Positions 1 to 9,694 of a stretch of 64,000 bases of DNA are shown piece after piece (the first letter of the stretch is position 1; every line of letters begins with the position of its first letter). The notes below the pieces were generated by a model that saw only the letters and a list, made by a program, of their open reading frames with translations, was not told where the DNA came from and searched no databases. The stretch covers positions 1,240,001 through 1,304,000 of the forward strand of contig NZ_JAAIVF010000001.1 in assembly GCF_029589495.1 (NCBI RefSeq). Direction: 5' to 3'. The DNA is from Speluncibacter jeojiensis. Lineage in GTDB: Bacteria; Actinomycetota; Actinomycetes; Mycobacteriales; Mycobacteriaceae. The translations under genes were made by a program, and so were the position numbers.

Positions 1-896
1 GGAACGACCGGGAACCCGTCGGTGTGGGTGACGGTCATCTGGTGCCCGGCAAGTGCCACCCGGAAGGCGGTGTCCGCACCGGCGTTGATGATCCGGATCC
101 GCACCCGCTGCCCCGGCTCGGCGGTGAAGCCGGCCGGGGCCGCGGGGATCCGCCCGTTGACCAGGTAGTACGGGTAGTCGACGTCGCCCGCGTCCCCGCC
201 GAGCAGGTTGCCCGCTTCGCCGCCGTGGTTCATGTTGCCGCCCATGCCGGGCATCGAGCTCATGTCGCCCCGGCGCAGGCCGTCGTAGATCTGCTGCGGA
301 CTCTTGCCGACGCCGTCGGTCCAATCATCGAGCACCACAATCCATTCGGCGTCGTAGTCGCCGGGCTCGCGGGGGTCGTCGACGATCACCGGCAGGTACA
401 GCCCGTAGTCGGTGTCGAGGCCGACGTGAGGGTGCGCCCAGTAGGTGCCCGCATCCGGCACCGAGAACCGGTAGGTGAACTCGCCGCCGGCGCCGATGTC
501 CGGCGTGGCCGGCGCCGCGCCGTCCATGTCGTTGCGCAGGGCGATGCCGTGCCAGTGCACCGAGGTCGGGTGGTCGAGCCGGTTGGTCACCCGGACCGCC
601 AACTCGTCGCCGACGTTCGCACGGATCAGCGGTCCGGGGACGGTGTCGCCGTAGGCGAGAGTCCGCACGGTCGGGCCGCCCAGGTCGACCTCGACGGACT
701 GCGGGACCAGGTCCGCGGTGACCGTCCTGCCGGTGTGCGGGCGGCGCGCCTCGGCGGCGGCGACGGCCTGTCCATCAATCGCGCTGCCGCTGCCGCTTCC
801 GGACGTCCCCGACGAGCCGCACGCCGCGAGCGCGAACCCGCCGAGCCCGACCGCGGAGGCGGCGAGGAAGCCGCGCCGGGTGATCGGCCGGTTCAT
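1..896 (-). CDS. multicopper oxidase lipoprotein (3' part outside window)
   Basis: Exported multicopper oxidase, probably oxidising Cu(I) or phenolics at the cell surface as part of copper tolerance (compare mycobacterial MmcO). The protein starts [17 protein letters not shown], a twin-arginine signal, followed by a lipobox ending ALAAC, so it should be Tat-exported and lipid-anchored. The copper-ligand motifs HWHG and HPH are readable in the first cupredoxin domain, and a Met/His-rich stretch follows (SSMPGMGGNMNHGG). About 298 codons are present; the C-terminal cupredoxin domain runs off the left edge. The ATG at 896 overlaps the copA stop (TGATG), so the two genes are translationally coupled. 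Domain identity is firm; the physiological substrate is inferred. Confidence 0.88.
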   Translation of the reverse strand, partial: MNRPITRRGFLAASAVGLGGFALAACGSSGTSGSGSGSAIDGQAVAAAEARRPHTGRTVTADLVPQSVEVDLGGPTVRTLAYGDTVPGPLIRANVGDELAVRVTNRLDHPTSVHWHGIALRNDMDGAAPATPDIGAGGEFTYRFSVPDAGTYWAHPHVGLDTDYGLYLPVIVDDPREPGDYDAEWIVVLDDWTDGVGKSPQQIYDGLRRGDMSSMPGMGGNMNHGGEAGNLLGGDAGDVDYPYYLVNGRIPAAPAGFTAEPGQRVRIRIINAGADTAFRVALAGHQMTVTHTDGFPVV

Positions 897-3190
897 CACC
901 GGTCACCCGCATTCGCCGCCCGGAACCGGCGCAGCCGCAGGCTGTTGCTGACCACGAACACCGAACTGAAGGCCATTGCGGCGCCGGCGATCAGCGGGTT
1001 GAGCAGCCCCAGTGCCGCCAGCGGCAGCGCCGCGACGTTGTAGGCGAAGGCCCAGAACAGGTTTCCCTTGATGGTCCGCAGCGTCGACCGGGACAGCCGG
1101 ATCGCGTCGGCCGCCGCGCGCAGATCGCCACGCACCAGCGTCAGGTCGGAGGCCTCGATCGCCACGTCGCTGCCTGTGCCCATCGCCAGGCCGAGGTCGG
1201 CCTGGGCCAGCGCGGCCGCGTCGTTGACACCGTCACCGACCATCGCGACCGTGCGGCCCTGCGCCTGCAGGCGCTTGACCGCGTCGACCTTGTCGGCCGG
1301 CAGCACCTCGGCGATGACGTCGTCGGCATCGATGCCGACGCGCTCCGCGACCGACCGCGCCGCCCGGGTGTTGTCGCCGGTGAGCAGGACCGGGCGCAGG
1401 CCCAGCGCACGGAACTGTGCGATCGCCTCCGCGGAGGTGGACTTGATCGTGTCCGCCACGACCAGCACGCCGCGCACCGCGCCGTCCCAGGCCGCCCAGA
1501 CCGGCGTCTTGCCCTGCGCCTCGGCTTCGTCGGCCACGTCGATCAGTTCCTGCGGCGCGAGTAGCGACCACTCGTCGGCGAGCCAGCCCCGCCGGCCGAC
1601 CAGCACCGCGTGCCCGTCGACGACGCCGGAGACGCCGCGACCGTCGTGGTTGCTGAAGTCGGCGACCGGCGCGAGCGCCGAATCAGATCCCGCGCCCTCC
1701 TGGGCGGCGGACGCGATCGCCTGGGCAATCGGGTGCTCGGAGGCGTGCTCGACCGCGCCGGACAGCCGGAGCAGTTCGTCACGGTCGACGTCCGCGGCCG
1801 CGTGCACCGACTGCAGGCTCATCTTCCCGGTGGTCACCGTGCCGGTCTTGTCCAGCACGATGGTGTCGACCTGCCGGGTCGACTCCAGCACCTGCGGGCC
1901 CTTGATCAGGATGCCCAGCTGGGCGCCGCGGCCGGTGCCGACCATCAGCGCGGTCGGGGTGGCCAGGCCGAGTGCACACGGGCAGGCGATGATCAGCACG
2001 GCCACCGCGGCGGTGAACGCCTCGGTCACCGGGTGCCCGGTGAGCAGCCAGCCCGCCAGAGTCGCGAGCGCGAGCACGATGACGATCGGTACGAAGATCC
2101 CGGACACCTTGTCGGCGAGCCGCTGCACCGGCGCCTTGCCGTTCTGCGCGTCCTCGACCAGACGCGCCATCTGCGCGAGCTGGGTGTCGGCGCCGACGCG
2201 GGTGGCGCGCACCAGCAGTCGCCCGCCGGCGTTGACGGTCGCCCCGACCACCGTGTCGCCGGGGCCGACCTCGACGGGCACCGATTCGCCGGTGAGCATC
2301 GACGCGTCGACCGCAGAGGTGCCCTCGGTCACCACGCCGTCGGTGGCGAGCTTCTCGCCGGGCCGGACCACGAATACGTCGTCGACGGCCAATTGCGTTG
2401 TGGGGATGCGGGTCTCGACGCCGTCACGCAGCACCGCGACATCCTTGGCGCCCATGTCGAGCAGCGCGCGCAGCGCGGCGCCGGAGCGTTTCTTGGCCCG
2501 GGCCTCGAAGTAGCGACCCGCCAGGATGAACACGGTGACCGCGGCGGCCACCTCGAGATAGATGTGGTCGGTGTTCGAGGTCGGCAGGAGGCTGAACTCC
2601 ATCTTCATGCCGGTCATGCCGGCGTGGCCGAAGAACAGCGCCCACAGCGACCACAGGTAGGCCGCGGTCACGCCCAGCGAGATCAGCGTGTCCATGGTCG
2701 CGGCGCCGTGCCGGGCATTGGTCCACGCGGCGCGGTGGAACGGCAGCGCACCCCACACGACGACCGGCGAGGCCAGGGTCAGCGCGAGCCACTGCCAGTT
2801 GTCGAACTGCAGGGCCGGGATCATCGACAGCGCGACGACCGGCGCCGCGAGAATGCCCGAGATGGTCAGCCTGTTGCGCAGCGCGGCGGCCTCGTCGGCC
2901 TGCGGCGCCGGTGCGGCGTCGTCTCCGGCCGGCTCCGGCCGCGGCGGCGCCGGTAGGGCCGCGGTGTAGCCGGTGGCCTCGACGGTCGCGACGAGGTCGT
3001 CGGGTGTGACGGCGTCGTCGAAACTCACCTTCGCCTTCTCGGTGGCGTAGTTGACGGTGGCGGTGACGCCGTCGAGCCTGTTGAGCTTCTTCTCGATACG
3101 TGCGGCGCAGGACGCGCAGGTCATCCCGCCGATCGACAGTTCGACGGAGTTCGGCAGCGTGGTCACCGCGGCCTGCTCGGTGGTGCTCAT
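896..3190 (-). CDS. copA: copper-exporting P1B-type ATPase (CopA/CtpV-like)
   Basis: Inner-membrane heavy-metal ATPase that exports Cu(I). 764 aa, normal for the family. In order: an N-terminal HMA domain with GMTCASC (Cys25, Cys28), transmembrane helices, the TGES actuator motif (300-303), the CPC metal-binding motif in TM6 (403-405), the phosphorylation site DKTGT (Asp447), SEHPIA, and the hinge motif [13 protein letters not shown] plus an N-terminal CxxC indicates Cu(I)/Ag(I) rather than Zn. It sits between copZ and the multicopper oxidase on the same strand and is probably induced by copper through CsoR at the boxes before copZ. A perfect 12-bp hairpin lies just upstream of its start. Confidence 0.95.
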   Translation of the reverse strand: MSTTEQAAVTTLPNSVELSIGGMTCASCAARIEKKLNRLDGVTATVNYATEKAKVSFDDAVTPDDLVATVEATGYTAALPAPPRPEPAGDDAAPAPQADEAAALRNRLTISGILAAPVVALSMIPALQFDNWQWLALTLASPVVVWGALPFHRAAWTNARHGAATMDTLISLGVTAAYLWSLWALFFGHAGMTGMKMEFSLLPTSNTDHIYLEVAAAVTVFILAGRYFEARAKKRSGAALRALLDMGAKDVAVLRDGVETRIPTTQLAVDDVFVVRPGEKLATDGVVTEGTSAVDASMLTGESVPVEVGPGDTVVGATVNAGGRLLVRATRVGADTQLAQMARLVEDAQNGKAPVQRLADKVSGIFVPIVIVLALATLAGWLLTGHPVTEAFTAAVAVLIIACPCALGLATPTALMVGTGRGAQLGILIKGPQVLESTRQVDTIVLDKTGTVTTGKMSLQSVHAAADVDRDELLRLSGAVEHASEHPIAQAIASAAQEGAGSDSALAPVADFSNHDGRGVSGVVDGHAVLVGRRGWLADEWSLLAPQELIDVADEAEAQGKTPVWAAWDGAVRGVLVVADTIKSTSAEAIAQFRALGLRPVLLTGDNTRAARSVAERVGIDADDVIAEVLPADKVDAVKRLQAQGRTVAMVGDGVNDAAALAQADLGLAMGTGSDVAIEASDLTLVRGDLRAAADAIRLSRSTLRTIKGNLFWAFAYNVAALPLAALGLLNPLIAGAAMAFSSVFVVSNSLRLRRFRAANAGDR

Positions 3191-3205
3191 GTCTCATCCC
3201 CTCCG

Positions 3206-3233
3206 GCGCGGCTCGCCGCGTGGCGAGCCGCGC
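3206..3233 (-). terminator. intercistronic hairpin between copZ and copA
   Basis: Perfect 12-bp inverted repeat (GGCGAGCCGCGC with its complement) around a 4-base loop, filling the gap between copZ and copA. No T-run follows. It could be a partial terminator or mRNA-stabilising structure giving more CopZ than CopA; this is inference from position. Confidence 0.5.
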
Positions 3234-3239
3234 ACCAGG

Positions 3240-3461
3240 TCAGTTGTCGGCGAGGTGGTAGTCGCCGGCCTCGTCGAGCGCCGCGGCGACCTGGTCCCGG
3301 GTCAGCGAGGACACACTGGTGACGGTCACGGTCGAGGAGCCGCCCTTCACGAGATCGACGTGGACGTCCTCCACACCCGGCACGTCCCGCAGTTCCTCCG
3401 AGACCGCGTTGGCGCAGTGTCCGCAGGTCATGCCGGTCACCTGGTAGCTGGTGGTGTTCAT
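3240..3461 (-). CDS. copZ: heavy-metal-associated domain copper chaperone (CopZ-like)
   Basis: Small cytosolic copper chaperone, 73 aa, consisting of a single HMA domain with the metal-binding motif GMTCGHC near residues 10-16. It would deliver Cu(I) to CopA or CsoR. The ATG at 3461 is chosen because GAGGAG lies just upstream; a longer frame reads through the operator region and lacks support. First gene of the copZ-copA-multicopper oxidase operon, with two CsoR-type operators 30-76 bases upstream. Confidence 0.9.
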   Translation of the reverse strand: MNTTSYQVTGMTCGHCANAVSEELRDVPGVEDVHVDLVKGGSSTVTVTSVSSLTRDQVAAALDEAGDYHLADN

Positions 3462-3489
3462 GTCGCTCTCCTCGGTTCGTCTTCCACGG

Positions 3490-3505
3490 TACCCGCTAGG
3501 GGTAT
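3490..3505. promoter_or_regulatory. CsoR-type operator 1 upstream of copZ
   Basis: The sequence TACCCGCTAGGGGTAT is a pseudo-palindrome of the TACCC-N-GGGGTA type bound by CsoR. It lies 29-44 bases upstream of the copZ start. Assignment rests on similarity to known copZA operators and on the CsoR gene nearby. Confidence 0.6.
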
Positions 3506-3520
3506 CTACACGTGATGAAT

Positions 3521-3537
3521 ATACCCCCCGTAGGTAT
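3521..3537. promoter_or_regulatory. CsoR-type operator 2 upstream of copZ
   Basis: Read on the copZ strand the sequence is ATACCTACGGGGGGTAT, very close to the Bacillus copZA operator pattern (TACCCTACGGGGGTAT). Together with the box at 3490 it gives the copZ promoter two sites about 31 bases apart. Confidence 0.7.
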
Positions 3538-3669
3538 GTAGTCAAGGGGCGGACGGAAGCGAAGTCGAAAACTTTCCGTCCGCGCGATGAGTTTCCGTTC
3601 GACGACAGGTCTGAGTTGGTGAGACATCGCAACGCCCAGAGAGAAACGCCCCGGAAAAGAGGAGCAATC

Positions 3670-4458
3670 ATGTCCGTCTACGCCAAGGCGCCGGCCGGTG
3701 CACCGTGCTGGGTCGACCTGTACACGTCCGACGCGGCCGCGGCCCGGGAGTTCTACGGCCGGATGTTCGGCTGGGAGGCCGAGGAGCCGGCGCCGGAATT
3801 CGGCGGCTACTTCAACTTCACCCTGGGCGGCGTGCGCGTCGCCGGTTGCATGCCCGCAATGGAGGGCATGGGTACACCGGACGTCTGGTCGATCTACTTC
3901 GCCACCGACGACGCCGACAAGACGCTCTCGGCGATCACCGCCGGCGGCGGCCAGGTGGAATCCCCGGCAATGGCGGTCGGCGACCTGGGCACGATGGCGG
4001 TCGTGGTCGACCCGAACGGCGGCCGGTTCGGCCTGTGGCAGCCGGGAACGCACGCCGGATTCGGGCTGATCGCCGAGCACGGCGCACCGGGCTGGTTCGA
4101 GTTGTACACCCGCGACTACGGCTCCGCGCTCGAGTTTTATCGCTCGGCGCTCGGCTGGGACGTGGAGACCATCAGCGACACACCGGCGTTCCGCTACACG
4201 GTGGTGCGCGACGGCGACCAGCAGCTGGCCGGCGTGATGGACGCGACCGACTTCCTTCCCGCCGGCACACCGCCGCAGTGGACGACCTACTTCGCGGTGG
4301 ACGACGCCGACGCCGCGGCCACCGCGATCGGCGCGGCAGGCGGCGCAGTCGTGCGGGCACCCGAGGACACCCCGTACGGCCGGATCGCCGAGGTCCGTGA
4401 CCCCATGGGCGCCGCATTCCGGCTGGTCGGACCCAATATCTCGACGCCGGCCCAGTAG
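3670..4458 (+). CDS. two-domain VOC family protein (Rv0577/CFP32-like)
   Basis: 262 aa with two glyoxalase/bleomycin-resistance (vicinal oxygen chelate) folds in tandem, about residues 8-125 and 135-255, each with the recurring WxDLYT / WFELYT start and DPxG end motifs. The nearest family I recognise is mycobacterial Rv0577 (CFP32/TB27.3), whose enzymatic role is unsettled. The ATG at 3670 has AGAGGAG seven bases upstream; longer frames run back through the copper operators. It lies between copZ and csoR but reads the other way, and nothing shows that it takes part in copper resistance. Confidence 0.85.
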   Translation: MSVYAKAPAGAPCWVDLYTSDAAAAREFYGRMFGWEAEEPAPEFGGYFNFTLGGVRVAGCMPAMEGMGTPDVWSIYFATDDADKTLSAITAGGGQVESPAMAVGDLGTMAVVVDPNGGRFGLWQPGTHAGFGLIAEHGAPGWFELYTRDYGSALEFYRSALGWDVETISDTPAFRYTVVRDGDQQLAGVMDATDFLPAGTPPQWTTYFAVDDADAAATAIGAAGGAVVRAPEDTPYGRIAEVRDPMGAAFRLVGPNISTPAQ

Positions 4459-4479
4459 CCGGCCCGTCCGCGCCGGCGG

Positions 4480-4830
4480 TCAGGAGCGCACGAGCCGGGC
4501 GATGGCCTGGCTTGCCTCCTTGAGCTTCGCCTCGGCCTCCGGGCCGCCGGCCACCGCGGCGTCGACCACGCAGTGCTCGAGGTGATCCTCGAGCAGCCCC
4601 AGCGCGACCGCCTGCAGCGCCTTGGTCATCGCCGAGACCTGGGTGAGAATGTCGATGCAGTACTTGTCCTCTTCGACCATGCGCTGCAGGCCGCGCGCCT
4701 GGCCCTCGATCCGGCGCAACCGCTTGAGGTAGTCGTCCTTGTTGGAGATGTACCCGTGCGCCGCGTGGTCGTGGCACTGCTGGTCGCCGTGATCCTCGTG
4801 GTCGATGGCGGTCGAGTCGACGGTGGTCAT
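4480..4830 (-). CDS. csoR: copper-sensing repressor CsoR
   Basis: All-helical Cu(I)-responsive repressor, 116 aa. The core matches the CsoR family (DDYLKRLRRIEGQARGLQRM), with the Cys-His-Cys copper ligands visible as YCIDI and later LEDHLEHCV. The N-terminus carries an unusual His-rich tail (HEDHGDQQCHDHAAHG) that may also bind metal. The ATG at 4830 has GAGGAGG upstream. A CsoR box lies 29-45 bases before the start, so autoregulation is likely, and the two boxes before copZ are the expected remote targets. Convergent with the VOC gene. Confidence 0.93.
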   Translation of the reverse strand: MTTVDSTAIDHEDHGDQQCHDHAAHGYISNKDDYLKRLRRIEGQARGLQRMVEEDKYCIDILTQVSAMTKALQAVALGLLEDHLEHCVVDAAVAGGPEAEAKLKEASQAIARLVRS

Positions 4831-4858
4831 GGTGTCCCTCCTCGGGTCAAGCCCCACA

Positions 4859-4875
4859 ATACCCTAAGGGGGTAT
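4859..4875. promoter_or_regulatory. CsoR-type operator upstream of csoR
   Basis: ATACCCTAAGGGGGTAT, almost identical to the Bacillus-type CsoR operator, directly upstream of csoR. This is the best of the three copper boxes in the window. The divergent ilvD gene starts about 90 bases away, but there is no reason to think it responds to copper. Confidence 0.78.
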
Positions 4876-4962
4876 AAAGGTCTCCCAGGTAGGGCGTGTT
4901 TCCCTTGCCGAGCGCCCGCGGGCGGAGTTTCGTAGAGGCAACCTGATCTCCAGCCGAGCCGA

Positions 4963-6669
4963 ATGGGGAACGCCATGGACACGCCCGACCTCAAGCCCCG
5001 CAGCCGCGACGTCACCGACGGGCTGGAGAAGACCGCCGCGCGGGGCATGCTCCGCGCGGTCGGCATGGGCGACGAGGACTGGGCCAAGCCGCAGATAGGC
5101 GTCGGCTCCTCCTGGAACGAGATCACCCCGTGCAACCTGTCACTGGACCGCCTCGCGCAGGCGGTCAAGGACGGCGTGCACGCCGCGGGCGGCTATCCGC
5201 TGGAGTTCGGCACCATCTCGGTGTCCGACGGCATCTCCATGGGCCACGAGGGCATGCACTTCTCGCTGGTCTCGCGCGAGGTGATCGCGGACAGCGTCGA
5301 GACCGTGATGCAGGCCGAACGCCTCGACGGGTCGGTGCTGCTGGCGGGCTGCGACAAGTCGTTGCCCGGCATGCTCATGGCCGCGGCCCGGCTCGACCTG
5401 GCCAACGTGTTCGTCTACGCGGGGTCGACGCTGCCGGGTGTGGCGAAGCTGTCCGACGGCACCGAACGCGAGGTGACGATCATCGACGCGTTCGAGGCGG
5501 TCGGCGCCTGTGCGCGGGGGCTGATGTCGCGTGACGACGTCGACGCCATCGAGCGCACCTTCTGCCCCGGCGAGGGCGCGTGCGGCGGCATGTACACCGC
5601 CAACACCATGGCCTGTGTCGCCGAGGCGCTGGGCATGTCGCTGCCCGGCAGCGCAGCGCCGCCGGCCGCCGACCGCCGTCGCGACGGCTTCGCCCGCCGC
5701 AGCGGGGAGGCCGTCGTCGAGTTGCTGCGCCGCGGCATCACCGCGCGGGACATCTTGACCCGCAACGCCTTCGAGAATGCCATCGCGGTCGTGATGGCGC
5801 TGGGTGGCTCGACCAACGCGGTGCTGCACCTGCTGGCGATCGCCAACGAGGCCGAGGTCGAACTGACCCTGGACGACTTCATCCGCATCAACAAGAAGGT
5901 GCCGCACCTGGCCGACGTCAAGCCGTTCGGCAAGCACGTCATGCTCGACGTCGACCGCATCGGCGGCATGCCGGTCGTGATGAAGGCGCTGCTCGACGCG
6001 GGACTACTGGACGGCAACTGCCTGACCGTCACCGGAAAGACCATGGCCGAGAACCTCGCCGACATCGACCCACCCGACCCGGACGGCAACGTGCTGCGGA
6101 CGATGAACGCCCCGATCCACCCGACCGGCGGCATCACCATCCTCAAGGGCACGCTCGCCCCCGGTGGCGCGGTGGTCAAGTCGGCCGGGTTCGACGAGAC
6201 CGTCTACACCGGCACCGCACGGGTTTTCGACCGGGAACGCGCCGCGCTCGACGCGCTCGAAGACGGCACCATCACCGCCGGCGACGCGGTGGTCATCCGC
6301 TACGAGGGCCCCAAGGGCGGGCCGGGCATGCGCGAGATGCTGGCCATCACCGCGGCGATCAAGGGGGCCGGGCTCGGCAAGGACGTGCTGCTGCTGACCG
6401 ACGGGCGGTTCTCCGGCGGGACCACCGGACTGTGCGTCGGGCACGTGGCGCCCGAGGCGGTCGACGGCGGCCCGATCGCCTTCGTCCGCGACGGCGATCC
6501 GATCAGCCTCGACGTCGCCCACGGCACCCTCGACCTGGGCGTCGACGAGGCCGAGATGGCCCGGCGGCGCGAGGGCTGGAATCCGCTGCCGCCCCGCTAT
6601 ACCCGCGGCGTGCTGGCCAAGTACACGAAGCTGGTCGGGTCGGCGTCCGAGGGCGCGGTCTGCGGCTGA
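4963..6669 (+). CDS. ilvD: dihydroxy-acid dehydratase
   Basis: Iron-sulfur dehydratase of branched-chain amino acid synthesis: 2,3-dihydroxy-isovalerate or -methylvalerate to the 2-oxo acid. 568 aa and very close to mycobacterial IlvD over its whole length. The conserved cysteines are present (TPCN Cys57, AGCDKS Cys130, GACGGM Cys207), as is the family run [17 protein letters not shown]. Two in-frame ATGs compete: 4963, without a clear ribosome site, and 4975, preceded at short distance by GGGGAA; homologue length does not decide. Stands alone, without other ilv genes. No leader or riboswitch was found upstream. Confidence 0.96.
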   Translation: MGNAMDTPDLKPRSRDVTDGLEKTAARGMLRAVGMGDEDWAKPQIGVGSSWNEITPCNLSLDRLAQAVKDGVHAAGGYPLEFGTISVSDGISMGHEGMHFSLVSREVIADSVETVMQAERLDGSVLLAGCDKSLPGMLMAAARLDLANVFVYAGSTLPGVAKLSDGTEREVTIIDAFEAVGACARGLMSRDDVDAIERTFCPGEGACGGMYTANTMACVAEALGMSLPGSAAPPAADRRRDGFARRSGEAVVELLRRGITARDILTRNAFENAIAVVMALGGSTNAVLHLLAIANEAEVELTLDDFIRINKKVPHLADVKPFGKHVMLDVDRIGGMPVVMKALLDAGLLDGNCLTVTGKTMAENLADIDPPDPDGNVLRTMNAPIHPTGGITILKGTLAPGGAVVKSAGFDETVYTGTARVFDRERAALDALEDGTITAGDAVVIRYEGPKGGPGMREMLAITAAIKGAGLGKDVLLLTDGRFSGGTTGLCVGHVAPEAVDGGPIAFVRDGDPISLDVAHGTLDLGVDEAEMARRREGWNPLPPRYTRGVLAKYTKLVGSASEGAVCG

Positions 6670-6737
6670 GGACGGTGCCGTATCGTCCACCCGGTCGCCG
6701 AACGGCGACAACGGTTTCGACGGGGTGGGTGACACGA

Positions 6738-7409
6738 ATGGCCGGACGTTCCGAGGTGCTCGGCGGGCTGCGACGCGGGAGTTCCGGGTCGCTGCTCTGC
6801 GCGGCCCTGGTGGTGACCGCCGGGATCGCACTCGGCAGCGTGGGAGTCGCCGGGGCCGAGCCCGTCTCGGGCTCGAGCTCCGCGGTGGACGCGGAATGGG
6901 ACGCGTCGTGGGCCGCCTTCCAGTACGAGAACAGCCATGCCGGCTCGGTGCTCGCGACCCGGAGCGTCGACCTGCCGGTCACCATCGACGCGCCTGTCGA
7001 CCGGGTGTTCCCGGCATATTCGAATCTCGAGAACAGCCTGGGCCGTCACCCTTTCCTGCGCGGCGTACTCGACCATCGCAGGTACACCGACGGCGACGCG
7101 GCAGTCTGGGAGTTCATCGCCCTCGAAGACATCCCGGCCGGACCTGTGTCCATCCCCGGACGCACTGTGGGCCGACAAGAGATGCACGCCGCCGATCACT
7201 GGTACAGCACCGACACCTGGGACGCACCCGGCGTGATCACCCACCAGAAGGTCACCTTCGACGCACACGGCGGCGCGACCACGGTCACCGAGCATCTGAC
7301 GTTCTCGGCGCCGGCTTCGCTGATCGACTACACCGTGAAGAACGGCGTGTCCTCTCACATCGCCAACCAGCAGGCCATGAAGCGTGACATCGAGAACGGC
7401 ACGCTCTGA
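6738..7409 (+). CDS. secreted SRPBCC-fold protein
   Basis: 223 aa. An N-terminal signal peptide (RRGSSGSLLCAALVV...VAGAEP, cleavage after AGA) is followed by a START/Bet v1-like polyketide-cyclase fold recognisable from VDLPVTIDAPVDRVFPAYSNLEN. Such domains bind lipids or hydrophobic ligands in a cavity; no catalytic role can be read. GTG at 6729 is an alternative start, since GGGGTGG lies just before it. The export of an SRPBCC domain is fairly unusual. No operon partner is evident. Confidence 0.7.
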   Translation: MAGRSEVLGGLRRGSSGSLLCAALVVTAGIALGSVGVAGAEPVSGSSSAVDAEWDASWAAFQYENSHAGSVLATRSVDLPVTIDAPVDRVFPAYSNLENSLGRHPFLRGVLDHRRYTDGDAAVWEFIALEDIPAGPVSIPGRTVGRQEMHAADHWYSTDTWDAPGVITHQKVTFDAHGGATTVTEHLTFSAPASLIDYTVKNGVSSHIANQQAMKRDIENGTL

Positions 7410-7456
7410 AGGTCGTTCCGGGGACGCGGATCCTCGTCAGGTGCCCGACCACCTAG

Positions 7457-7469
7457 TAGCGTCCCCGGC
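7457..7469 (+). promoter_or_regulatory. leaderless promoter of lactate monooxygenase
   Basis: TAGCGT fits the actinobacterial -10 (TANNNT) and is followed by 7 bases and then the ATG at 7470, placing the transcription start at or next to the start codon. There is no ribosome binding site. The region also forms the right arm of a 10-bp inverted repeat (CCGGGGACGC at 7418-7427, GCGTCCCCGG at 7459-7468). Confidence 0.5.
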
Positions 7470-8633
7470 ATGACGCAGTCGTTCGGCAACTACCAGTACG
7501 AGATCTACCTGCAGGGCCTCGGCGGGGTACTGCCGAAGCTGCCGATGACGTTCGCCGAATGGGAGCGCCGCGCCGAGGCGGCCCTGCCGGAGTCCGTGTG
7601 GTCGTATGTGGTCGGCGGCGCCGGCGACGAGCGCACCCAGCGCGCCAACGTCGAGGTGTTCGACCGCTGGGGGCTGATGCCGCGCATGATGGTCGGCGCC
7701 ACCGAGCGCGACCTGTCGGTGGACCTGTGGGGGATGCACTGGCCCACACCGGTGTTCATGGCGCCGATCGGCGTCATCGCGATGTGCGCCCAGGATGGTC
7801 ACGGCGATCTGGCGACCGCGCGGGCCGCGGCGCGTACCGGCGTGCCGATGATCGGGTCGACGCTGATGGAGGACACCCTCGAGGACGTCGCGGGCGAGCT
7901 CGGCGAGACCCCGGGGCTCTTCCAGCTCTACACCCCGACCGACCGGGACCTGGCGCTGAGCCTGATCCACCGCGCGGAACAGGCGGGCTACAAGGGCATC
8001 GTCGTCACGCTGGACACGTGGATACCCGGCTGGCGCCCGCGGGACCTGGCCACCTCGAACTTCCCGCAGTTGCGCGGACATTGCCTGACCAACTACACCA
8101 GCGACCCGCGGTTCCGCGCCCTGCTGGCCGCCCCGCCGGAACAGGACCCGCGGGCGGCGGTCCTGCAGTGGGTGAGCGTGTTCGGCCACTCCGTCACCTG
8201 GGACGACCTGACCTGGCTGCGCGAGGCGACCTCGCTGCCGCTGATCCTCAAGGGCATCTGCCACCCCGAGGACGCCCGCCGGGCCCGCGACTTCGGCGTC
8301 GACGGCCTCTACTGCTCGAATCACGGTGGGCGGCAGGCCAACGGTGGACTGCCGGCGTTGGACTGCCTGCCGGGGGTCGTCGAGGCCGCCGACGGCCTGC
8401 CGGTGTTGTTCGACTCCGGGGTCCGCTCCGGCGCGGACGTGGTCAAGGCGCTGGCCTTGGGCGCAAGTGCGGTCGGCATCGGGCGGCCCTACGCCTACGG
8501 ACTCGCGCTCGGCGGCGAGGACGGGATCGTGCACGTGCTGCGCTCGATCCTGGCCGAGGCCGATCTGATCATGGCCGTCGACGGCTATCCGACGCTTGCC
8601 GACCTCACTCCCGAGGCGCTGCGCCGGGTGTGA
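7470..8633 (+). CDS. lactate 2-monooxygenase (FMN alpha-hydroxy-acid oxidase family)
   Basis: FMN enzyme converting L-lactate and O2 to acetate, CO2 and water. 387 aa, resembling mycobacterial lactate 2-monooxygenase from the N-terminus ([23 protein letters not shown]) to the C-terminus ([13 protein letters not shown]). Family marks include [16 protein letters not shown], the substrate loop [14 protein letters not shown], catalytic His in [11 protein letters not shown], and the FMN-phosphate segment [19 protein letters not shown]. It is somewhat shorter in the loop before FGHSVTW than the classical enzyme, so another 2-hydroxy acid remains possible. Probably translated from a leaderless mRNA. 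Confidence 0.88.
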   Translation: MTQSFGNYQYEIYLQGLGGVLPKLPMTFAEWERRAEAALPESVWSYVVGGAGDERTQRANVEVFDRWGLMPRMMVGATERDLSVDLWGMHWPTPVFMAPIGVIAMCAQDGHGDLATARAAARTGVPMIGSTLMEDTLEDVAGELGETPGLFQLYTPTDRDLALSLIHRAEQAGYKGIVVTLDTWIPGWRPRDLATSNFPQLRGHCLTNYTSDPRFRALLAAPPEQDPRAAVLQWVSVFGHSVTWDDLTWLREATSLPLILKGICHPEDARRARDFGVDGLYCSNHGGRQANGGLPALDCLPGVVEAADGLPVLFDSGVRSGADVVKALALGASAVGIGRPYAYGLALGGEDGIVHVLRSILAEADLIMAVDGYPTLADLTPEALRRV

Positions 8634-8707
8634 ACGTACGTCATGCCTCGACTATGCCGCAGGTATAGCGTCGGTGTCGTCGTCCTTCGCCGACCGAAGA
8701 GGCTCCG

Positions 8708-9688
8708 ATGAGCAATCTGGAAACGACACCGACTCTGGTGACCTGCGCTGCAACCGACGAGACACGGCCGCGCGTGCTCGAGCCGCGGCAGGTCCCGCTC
8801 GGCGGGCCCCGCGGGATGCCGGTCCGGCGTACGCTGCCGCAGCGGGAACGGTCGCTGATCGGCGCGTGGTGCTTTCTCGACCACTACGGCCCCGACGACG
8901 TCTCGCGCAGCGGCGGTATGAATGTCGCCGGGCATCCGCACACCGGACTGCAGACGGTCTCGTGGTTGTTCACCGGCGAGATCGAGCACCGGGACACGCT
9001 GGGTACCCACGAGTTCGTCCGGCCCGGCGAGGTCAACCTGATGACCGCCGGGGCGGGCATCGCGCACTCGGAATACTCGACGCCCCTGACGACAGTCCTG
9101 CACGGCGCCCAGCTGTGGGTCGCGCTTCCGACCGAACATCGTTTCACCGCACCAACTTTCGAACATCACGTCCCGGCGGTACTGGAGCGGGACGGCGCAC
9201 AGGTGCGAGTGTTCATCGGCACGCTGCTCGGCGACACCTCGCCGGTGCGCACGTTCAGCCCGCTGGTCGGCGCCGAGATCACCCTGCCGCCGGGCGGACG
9301 ACTGACGGTCGAGGTCGAGCCGGGCTTCGAGCACGGGGTGCTGGTCGACACCGGCGAGGTCGCGGTCGGATGCGCCGGCGTCGACGCGATCGCCGGCTCG
9401 TCGGGCCAGCTGATCTACCTGCAGCCGGGCTCCGCGGAGCTGCACCTGGAGGCGACCGGCGACCGGTCCGCGCGGGTGCTGCTGCTCGGCGGCGAGCCGC
9501 TCGGCGAGCAGGTGGTCATGTGGTGGAACTTCATCGGGCGCACCCACGAGGACATCGTCGAGTACCGGGGTCAGTGGCAGCAGGCGCGCGAGGGCGCGGC
9601 GAATCGATTCGCCGGGTTCCCCTCCGAGTGGGACCACACGTTGCCGGCGCCGGAGCTGCCGAATGCGCGGTTGCGGCCGCGGGGGTGA
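8708..9688 (+). CDS. pirin family protein
   Basis: 326 aa bicupin. The N-terminal pirin domain has the metal-binding pattern FLDHYGPDD ... HPHTGLQTVSWLF ... EIEHRDTLG ... GEVNLMTAGAGIAHSE, and the C-terminal domain follows from about residue 185. Some pirins are quercetin dioxygenases and others act as redox sensors; the exact role cannot be read. ATG at 8708 with AGAGG upstream. No linked partner gene. Confidence 0.9.
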   Translation: MSNLETTPTLVTCAATDETRPRVLEPRQVPLGGPRGMPVRRTLPQRERSLIGAWCFLDHYGPDDVSRSGGMNVAGHPHTGLQTVSWLFTGEIEHRDTLGTHEFVRPGEVNLMTAGAGIAHSEYSTPLTTVLHGAQLWVALPTEHRFTAPTFEHHVPAVLERDGAQVRVFIGTLLGDTSPVRTFSPLVGAEITLPPGGRLTVEVEPGFEHGVLVDTGEVAVGCAGVDAIAGSSGQLIYLQPGSAELHLEATGDRSARVLLLGGEPLGEQVVMWWNFIGRTHEDIVEYRGQWQQAREGAANRFAGFPSEWDHTLPAPELPNARLRPRG

Positions 9689-9694
9689 GGGAGA

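Noticed and set aside
24-1043. Long rightward frames opposite the copper genes
   Set aside because: They are Arg/Ala/Gly-rich shadows of GC-rich codons; the leftward multicopper oxidase and CopA have clear motifs.
4458-4477. GCCGGC inverted repeat between the VOC gene and csoR as a terminator
   Set aside because: Only a 6-bp stem in a GC-rich context; too weak to support.
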